Shown piece by piece: positions 5,696 through 10,672 of a DNA stretch of 10,672 nt. Origin of the DNA: Tethybacter castelli (GTDB taxonomy: Bacteria; Pseudomonadota; Gammaproteobacteria; Tethybacterales; Tethybacteraceae); the NCBI GenBank assembly GCA_036679665.1, contig JAZHEJ010000018.1, positions 1 through 10,672 of the forward strand. Reading direction: 5' to 3'. The notes below the pieces were generated by a model. The model did no database searches and had not been told where the DNA came from. It saw nothing but the letters and a program-made list of their open reading frames with translations. Position 1 is the stretch's first letter. Each line of letters starts with the position of its first letter. Made by a program: the position numbers and the translations under genes.

Positions 5696-7138
5696 TTGAA
5701 TCTCACTAAGCTAGCTGAAGCTTTCAGGTCTGGAAAGTTATCCCCGGCTACGGCTATCGAACGTTCCTTCGTCGCGGCCAAAACCCATGAGAACTTAAAT
5801 TGTTTTGTCACACTAAATTCACCGCCCGCCTCGCAAGCTACTCAAAACGCGCAAGCTAAACTTGCCGATTCTGACGCGGGACCGTTAACCGGCATTCCAA
5901 TCGCGCACAAAGATATCTTCTGCACAGCCGGCATCAAAACGACCTGTGCGTCGCAAATACTGGCCGACTACATTCCGCCCTACGAATCGCACGTTACCGC
6001 ATTGTTGAAATCCGCCGGAGCTATCAGCATCGGCAAGTGCAATATGGATGAATTCGCCATGGGTACCACCGGTGAAAATTCGTCATTCGGCGCGACCTTA
6101 AATCCATGGGACCAGACCCGTTGCGCAGGCGGCAGTTCCAGCGGGTCGGCGGCCGCGGTTGCGGCACGTATCGTTCCGGTCGCGACCGGAACTGACACCG
6201 GCGGTTCCGTTCGCCTCCCGGCTTCTTACTGCGGGATATGCGGAATCAAACCGACTTACGGCATGGTGTCGCGCCGGGGAATAGTCGCTTATGCCTCAAG
6301 CTTAGATCAGGCCGGAGTTCTTGCCACCTGCACCGCCGATTTACGCATCATGCTTGAGGCGATGATCGGACATGACAAACACGATTCAACTTCATTGCCC
6401 GACGCAAAGCTTGCGCCGGCATCCTTTGCCAACAGCGACAAGCTATTGACCATCGGCATCGCCGACGAATTTTTCGGCGCCGGTATTGATCCTGATGTCG
6501 CGCAAATAGTCCGCAATGCGGTAAATGTGCTTGTTGGCGACAACGCCAAATCAACGCCGATTGAATTTTCCCATCTTGAATTCGCGGTTCCGACTTACTA
6601 CATCATTGCCTGTGCCGAGGCATCTAGCAACTTGGCCAGATACGACGGCATGCTGTACGGCCGTCGTATCACTACCGACAACTTAGCCGAATCCATCACG
6701 AGCTCGCGATCTGAAGGGTTCGGCAAAGAAGTGCAACGCCGAATAATACTCGGCTCTTTCGTGCTTTCACACGGTTATATCGACGCCTACTATCGCCAGG
6801 CTCAGAAAATTCGTCACCTTTTGATTGACGATTTCAACAACGCATTTGCCAGTTGCGATTTGATCGCCACACCCACTTCCCCCACCGTGGCTCCCAAGCT
6901 CGGTACGCTGAGCAATGATCCGCTACTGATGTACAGTCAAGATATTTGCACCGTTCCAGCCAGCCTGGCCGGTCTGCCGGCTTTGTCAATTCCATGCGGT
7001 ATGAACGATGATATGCCGGTCGGTATGCAGTTGATCGGTCCGGCCCGCTCCGAAAATTTGTTGCTTGATGTCGCTGAACGTTTTGAGCAATTGACAAATC
7101 ACCATAAGCGAATTCCCCCGGGGTTTGACGATGAGTGA
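5696..7138 (+). CDS. gatA: Asp/Glu-tRNA amidotransferase subunit A (amidase)
   Basis: A 480-aa amidase-signature protein that releases ammonia from glutamine for transamidation of mischarged Asp-tRNA(Asn) or Glu-tRNA(Gln). The Ser-cisSer-Lys triad is complete: Lys72 in IPIAHKD, Ser147 in the GGSSSGSAAA signature, and Ser171 in TGTDTGGSVRLP. These sit at a constant offset of 7 from the S. aureus GatA residues 79, 154 and 178. The full length and the C-terminal SIPCG...VGMQLIGP block are as expected. The start is TTG 5696, supported by an AAGGTG site 10 nt upstream; translation from it gives NLTKLAEAFRSGKLS, the usual GatA N-terminus. It overlaps gatB by 8 nt. Confidence 0.97.
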   Translation: MNLTKLAEAFRSGKLSPATAIERSFVAAKTHENLNCFVTLNSPPASQATQNAQAKLADSDAGPLTGIPIAHKDIFCTAGIKTTCASQILADYIPPYESHVTALLKSAGAISIGKCNMDEFAMGTTGENSSFGATLNPWDQTRCAGGSSSGSAAAVAARIVPVATGTDTGGSVRLPASYCGICGIKPTYGMVSRRGIVAYASSLDQAGVLATCTADLRIMLEAMIGHDKHDSTSLPDAKLAPASFANSDKLLTIGIADEFFGAGIDPDVAQIVRNAVNVLVGDNAKSTPIEFSHLEFAVPTYYIIACAEASSNLARYDGMLYGRRITTDNLAESITSSRSEGFGKEVQRRIILGSFVLSHGYIDAYYRQAQKIRHLLIDDFNNAFASCDLIATPTSPTVAPKLGTLSNDPLLMYSQDICTVPASLAGLPALSIPCGMNDDMPVGMQLIGPARSENLLLDVAERFEQLTNHHKRIPPGFDDE

Positions 7139-8570
7139 CTGGATGCCGGTAATCGGTCTAGAAACCCACATCCAGCTAAACACCGCATCCAAGTTGTTTT
7201 CTCCTTCTTCAGCCGCATTCAACGTCGCACCCAACAGTCAAGCCAACGAACTGGATTTTGGCCTACCCGGCGTACTGCCGGTTCTCAATCAAGAAGCGGT
7301 TTATAAAGCGCTGCGCTTCGGTCTTGCCATAAACGCCGACATCGCCATAGTTTCAGAGTTCGCACGCAAACACTACTTCTATCCGGATTTGCCCAAAGGC
7401 TATCAGATTAGCCAGTATGAACATCCGATTCTCACCAAAGGAACGATACCGGTACAAGGGGACGACGGCGAATTTGCAATTGAACTTGAACGCGCACATC
7501 TAGAAGAAGATGCGGGCAAGCTCACCCACGACATCATTCCCAACGCTAGCGCGGTGGATCTTAATCGCGCCGGCGTGCCGTTGCTGGAAATCGTCTCGTC
7601 ACCGACTTTGTTTTCGGCAAACGATGCTTGCTCCTATGCCAAAGCGCTACGCGCGTTGGTGTGCTGGCTTGATATTTGTGACGGCAATATGCAAGAAGGA
7701 TCAATTCGTTTTGACGCCAACATATCTTTGCGCAAAAAACCTGACGACCCTCTTGGTACCAGATGTGAAGTAAAAAACCTTAATTCTTTTCGGTTTCTTG
7801 AACAAGCAATCAAATATGAAATTTTGCGTCAGGGCGCTATTCTTGACGATGGCGGCAAGGTAGAACAACAAACTCGGCTTTTTTCTCCTGCCACGGGTAA
7901 AACGCGCGCGATGCGTTCAAAAGAAGAAGCCGCCGACTACCGCTACATGCCCGACCCTGACTTGTTACCGTTGCATCTTGATAAACAATTGATCGCCGAC
8001 TGTCAAGCGCAGCTGCCTGAGCTGCCTTCTGCCTGTCGCAAACGTCTTGTCAACGATATGGGCCTAAGTGAATATGACGCTAAGGTGATTACCGCTGAAC
8101 GGGCAACGGTCGGCTATTTTGAACAAGTCGTGCAATTGTGTCAAAATCCACAAATGGCGGCGAACTGGATCAGCGGCGAACTGGCCGCACTGTGCAACAA
8201 GCAAGGTATCTCAATCAGCGCAAGTACCATCACGGCCGCGCAGATGGCTAAATTGATTGGTCATGTTCAAACCGGAAAAATATCCGGCAAAATGGCCAAA
8301 GGATTGCTGGAGCAACTGTGGGACAGTTCTGAAGATGTTGACGAAATTATCAGCAAGCAAGGCTTAGCGCAGATTTCCGATGTAAAAATGCTCGAACAAC
8401 TTGTCGCAACGGTCATTGCGGACAACCCCAAGCAGGTCGAACAATATCGCGCGGGCAAAGACAAGCTGTTCGGTTTTTTTGTCGGTCAAATTATGAAGCA
8501 AACCAAGGGACAGGCCAATCCCCGGCAATTAAAACAAATTTTGCTAAGCAAGCTAACCGCTAAACAATGA
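7131..8570 (+). CDS. gatB: Asp/Glu-tRNA amidotransferase subunit B
   Basis: A 479-aa subunit that binds the mischarged tRNA, phosphorylates its Asp or Glu moiety with ATP and aminates it with ammonia channelled from GatA. Family blocks are in order: VIGLETHIQLNTASKLF (near the N-terminus), GLPGVLPVLN, RKHYFYPDLPKGYQISQ, HLEEDAGKLTHD, VDLNRAGVPLLEIVS, GSIRFDANISLR, EVKNLNSFRFLEQAI and DYRYMPDPDLLPL. The helical and YqeY-like tail ends with GFFVGQIMKQTKGQANP. ATG 7131 is preferred to an in-frame TTG at 7125, since it gives the usual short N-terminus and has GGGG 7 nt upstream. It overlaps the gatA stop by 8 nt and the hydrolase start by 4 nt (ATGA). The cysteine-rich zinc site found in some GatB proteins is not seen in the usual region. 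Confidence 0.97.
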   Translation: MSDWMPVIGLETHIQLNTASKLFSPSSAAFNVAPNSQANELDFGLPGVLPVLNQEAVYKALRFGLAINADIAIVSEFARKHYFYPDLPKGYQISQYEHPILTKGTIPVQGDDGEFAIELERAHLEEDAGKLTHDIIPNASAVDLNRAGVPLLEIVSSPTLFSANDACSYAKALRALVCWLDICDGNMQEGSIRFDANISLRKKPDDPLGTRCEVKNLNSFRFLEQAIKYEILRQGAILDDGGKVEQQTRLFSPATGKTRAMRSKEEAADYRYMPDPDLLPLHLDKQLIADCQAQLPELPSACRKRLVNDMGLSEYDAKVITAERATVGYFEQVVQLCQNPQMAANWISGELAALCNKQGISISASTITAAQMAKLIGHVQTGKISGKMAKGLLEQLWDSSEDVDEIISKQGLAQISDVKMLEQLVATVIADNPKQVEQYRAGKDKLFGFFVGQIMKQTKGQANPRQLKQILLSKLTAKQ

Positions 8571-9562
8571 GCGACCCGCAACTGTACTCGAACGAGAAAT
8601 TTATCGTACCTGATGGTGCCGAAGTTTCTTGGTTAACAACCAACCACGGCAAGTTGCGTTGCGCGTGCTGGCACATTAGCGACGCGCAAAATCCGCGGGG
8701 GACGATCATCCTTACCCACGGCTTGAGTGAACACATTGATAAATATTACGCGACGATATCCAAATTGATCGAGCGTGGTTTCGCGGTGGCAATGATGGAT
8801 TTGCGCGGTCATGGATTATCAACGCGCTTAGATGAAAAGCAAGACTATTTGCAGCAGTTTGATGCTGACTTTACGCAATTTATGAACGATAAGGTTCTGG
8901 GCATAATGCCGGAACCTTATATCGGCATGGGCCATTCAACCGGAGGTTGCCTGACATGTTGCGCAGCGCACGACCATCCTGAATGGTTTAAAGCCGCCGT
9001 CCTTTCCGCTCCGATGCTTGGCATACTCAACGAAAAACGCATTCCCCTTTTTGCGTTTATTGTCTACGGCATGAAATTAATCCCTCTTGCTTTGCGCCGA
9101 TTTATCGGATCGAACCAGCCCGTATGTTTTACCAATGACCAAAAACGGTTTTATGCGTACCGTAAGTTGCGCGAAGCCCACCCTGACTTGGCGCCGAGCC
9201 GGGACTTAATATCTTTTGCCGCAAGCTCTCTTGATCGCTTCGCAACGATGCGCGCTGCTGGCTGGTATCAAAAAATTGACACACCTATGCTGATATTTAC
9301 CGCTGCGCAAGAATCTTTGGTCGACAATCAGGCCATCCAGACGGCCGTGACACAGTTGCCTCACGCCCAGTTACATACCGTGACTTCGGCGCAACATGAA
9401 ATTCTGATGGAACTTGACATGGTACAAGAAACGCTATGGGCGCAATTCGATAATTTCATGTACGAACACGCGCCGCAAAAAAGTTCACCTTCACAATCGC
9501 CGCAACAATTGACCCCGCCGGCGCCGCGCGACAACATCACTTTGAAAATGCCGCCAAGCTAG
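8567..9562 (+). CDS. alpha/beta hydrolase, lysophospholipase (PldB-like) family
   Basis: A 331-aa hydrolase of the serine aminopeptidase S33/monoacylglycerol lipase-lysophospholipase group. Visible elements are the oxyanion-hole HGLSEH (51-56), DLRGHGLST (78-86), the nucleophile elbow GMGHSTGG (120-127, Ser124), a mobile cap region (about 150-235, with hydrophobic FAFIVYGMKLIPLAL), the acid region FTAAQESLVDN (244-254; Glu249 aligns with the acid of E. coli PldB), and QHEILMELD (276-284, His277). There is no signal peptide, so the enzyme is likely cytoplasmic or membrane-associated. The last ~30 residues are Pro/Ser/Gln-rich and probably disordered. It overlaps gatB as ATGA, so it is co-translated with the amidotransferase operon. 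The natural substrate cannot be told from sequence; lysophospholipid or monoacylglycerol are family-based guesses. Confidence 0.9.
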   Translation: MSDPQLYSNEKFIVPDGAEVSWLTTNHGKLRCACWHISDAQNPRGTIILTHGLSEHIDKYYATISKLIERGFAVAMMDLRGHGLSTRLDEKQDYLQQFDADFTQFMNDKVLGIMPEPYIGMGHSTGGCLTCCAAHDHPEWFKAAVLSAPMLGILNEKRIPLFAFIVYGMKLIPLALRRFIGSNQPVCFTNDQKRFYAYRKLREAHPDLAPSRDLISFAASSLDRFATMRAAGWYQKIDTPMLIFTAAQESLVDNQAIQTAVTQLPHAQLHTVTSAQHEILMELDMVQETLWAQFDNFMYEHAPQKSSPSQSPQQLTPPAPRDNITLKMPPS

Positions 9563-10365
9563 TGATAGTTTGTTCGCATGGACAATTCCAAAGCCGCGGG
9601 GTCCTCAATCCAAATCGCTGTCGCCATGCGACCCGTGTCATATCCATCACGTCGTGCTGAATAAAAAAGCTTAGGCAATGCGTATGTGCATTGACCGTGC
9701 ACCTGTACCTGATGCGCACCTTGTTCCTTTAATAAATACGCCACGCTTCCGGGCAAATCCGCTAAAACGTGCTCTTGTAGCGAAGTGGAAAAAAAACGCG
9801 ACGGTATTCCGGCATCAATCAGCTTTTGTTTTATTTCCAGGTTGATTGCATAATTTTGCTGGCTGATGGCCGGACCCACGAATGCGCTGAAACTGCGGCC
9901 TGCAAACTGCTCGATCGTGTTTTGCACTATGCCTGCTGCCAAGCCACGCCACCCGGCATGAATTGCTGCCACCATGCGACCTTCGTCGTCGGCAAGCAAT
10001 ATTGGCACGCAGTCAGCGGTTAAAACTACGCAAGCAATACCAGCCTCATCAGTCCATGAGGCATCAGCCTCAGTAGGAGTATTGCTCTTGATTACCTCGT
10101 GAGCCGCAACCACGCGTACGGTATGCAACTGGGTAAGCCACGCACATCGCGGTTCACCAACCAAACCGCATGCAAACCGAATTCGATTCTCTTGGACCGC
10201 ACCGGTATCGTCTCCTACCGTATGGGATAAATTCATACTCCCGTAAGATCCGTCACTTACTCCGCCGTCGCGCGTAGAAATTACCGCGCGTACGCCGGAA
10301 GGCAATTTCCAATCAGGCGTGATTGACAGGCCAGTTAAAAGATTTGACCGCATTCGCAAAATCAT
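9559..10365 (-). CDS. pgeF: peptidoglycan editing factor PgeF (YfiH, multicopper polyphenol oxidase fold)
   Basis: A 268-aa member of the YfiH/DUF152 family. In E. coli the protein removes wrongly incorporated residues such as L-Ser from peptidoglycan precursors; relatives have been described as laccase-like or purine nucleoside phosphorylases. The zinc-site residues are present: His81 in WLTQLH, Cys119 in TADCVPILL and His136 in AAIHAGWRGLAAG. GPAISQQNYAI (164-174) and SARRDGYDTGRMATAIWI near the C-terminus are also typical. The start is uncertain: ATG 10365 overlaps rluD by 53 nt, ATG 10353 by 41 nt, and neither has a clear Shine-Dalgarno site. The N-terminus is somewhat longer than in E. 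coli. The gene follows rluD as in enterobacteria and is convergent with the hydrolase; the two stops overlap in CTAG. Confidence 0.95.
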   Translation of the reverse strand: MILRMRSNLLTGLSITPDWKLPSGVRAVISTRDGGVSDGSYGSMNLSHTVGDDTGAVQENRIRFACGLVGEPRCAWLTQLHTVRVVAAHEVIKSNTPTEADASWTDEAGIACVVLTADCVPILLADDEGRMVAAIHAGWRGLAAGIVQNTIEQFAGRSFSAFVGPAISQQNYAINLEIKQKLIDAGIPSRFFSTSLQEHVLADLPGSVAYLLKEQGAHQVQVHGQCTYALPKLFYSARRDGYDTGRMATAIWIEDPAALELSMRTNYH

Positions 10366-10672
10366 GAGGTAGTGGACAATTAAATCTCAAGGTGTCACCG
10401 CTGGATGGATGCGACAACTCGAGGAAGCAGGCATGGAGCATTTGTCTGGGAAACAACTTTGATTCGTCACGAGCGTAGCGGTTATACAGTCGATCGCCCG
10501 CGACCGGGTGGCCGGCATACTCAAGATGTACCCTGATTTGATGGGTACGGCCACTTTCAATGGTACATAAAAGATATGAAAAACAATCAGTTTCCGCAAT
10601 TTTCTGATATCTGGTATAAGCATCACGGCCATTGCCTCTAACCGCCATCTTGATGCGGTTAGTTGCGTTTCT
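10313..10672 (-). CDS. rluD: 23S rRNA pseudouridine synthase RluD, 5' part outside the window
   Basis: The last 119 codons of a pseudouridine synthase of the RluA/RluC/RluD family, open to the right edge. Conserved elements are NRIKMAV (after the edge), the ESGRTHQIRVHLEYAGHPVAGD block with LYNR, and MLHACFLELSHPSSGD. The catalytic aspartate (in an H-R-L-D motif) lies upstream, outside the window, so activity cannot be judged here. RluD is preferred to RluC because the gene directly precedes pgeF/yfiH, as in E. coli, and the NRIKMAV sequence suits RluD. RluD makes pseudouridines in helix 69 of 23S rRNA. The gene runs into pgeF with an overlap, so the two form one transcription unit. Confidence 0.9.
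   Translation of the reverse strand, partial: RNATNRIKMAVRGNGRDAYTRYQKIAETDCFSYLLCTIESGRTHQIRVHLEYAGHPVAGDRLYNRYARDESKLFPRQMLHACFLELSHPSSGDTLRFNCPLPHDFANAVKSFNWPVNHA

Noticed and set aside
6348..6554. Antisense ORFs within gatA, gatB and other genes
   Set aside because: They overlap well-conserved genes completely and encode no recognisable domains; they are shadow frames.

Overview
The window reads as ordinary chromosomal DNA of a proteobacterium, most likely gamma (or beta), from a draft assembly: there is one run of 10 Ns. The basis is gene content and order. dprA is divergent from def-fmt, yebC-ruvC-ruvA lie together, a gatCAB operon is present, and rluD-pgeF are paired, all familiar proteobacterial neighbourhoods. 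The usual next genes are missing: rsmB does not follow fmt and ruvB does not follow ruvA. This suggests rearrangement. The genome is compact, with 4-nt gene overlaps, very short spacers, several non-ATG starts (TTG for fmt and gatA, GTG for yebC and probably ruvC) and few strong Shine-Dalgarno sites.

Layout. 1-627 (-): 5' part of a divergent dprA, running off the left edge. 628-686: short divergent intergenic region. 687-2167 (+): def and fmt, overlapping by 4 nt. 2186-2259 (+): tRNA-Arg(CCU). 2294-2990 (+): yebC, interrupted by the N gap and by a misplaced 77-bp copy of its own 3' end. 3001-4076 (+): ruvC and ruvA, overlapping by 4 nt. 4081-5361 (+): a 12-TM MFS transporter in the place where ruvB is often found. 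5354-5416 (+): a possible 20-codon bridging ORF. 5413-8570 (+): gatC, gatA, gatB. 8567-9562 (+): a PldB-like alpha/beta hydrolase coupled to gatB. 9559-10672 (-): pgeF (yfiH) and the 3' part of rluD, convergent with the hydrolase.

Functionally, most genes serve protein synthesis: formylation of the initiator tRNA (fmt), removal of the formyl group (def), transamidation of mischarged Asp-tRNA(Asn)/Glu-tRNA(Gln) (gatCAB), rRNA pseudouridylation (rluD), a tRNA-Arg, and YebC. The second theme is DNA recombination (dprA, ruvC, ruvA). pgeF acts in peptidoglycan quality control.

I see no mobile element, CRISPR array, defence island or obviously new system. The points most worth a second look are the k-mer-length duplication at the yebC gap (probably an assembly artefact), the loss of conserved DprA residues, the MFS gene in place of ruvB, and the bridging small ORF before gatC.
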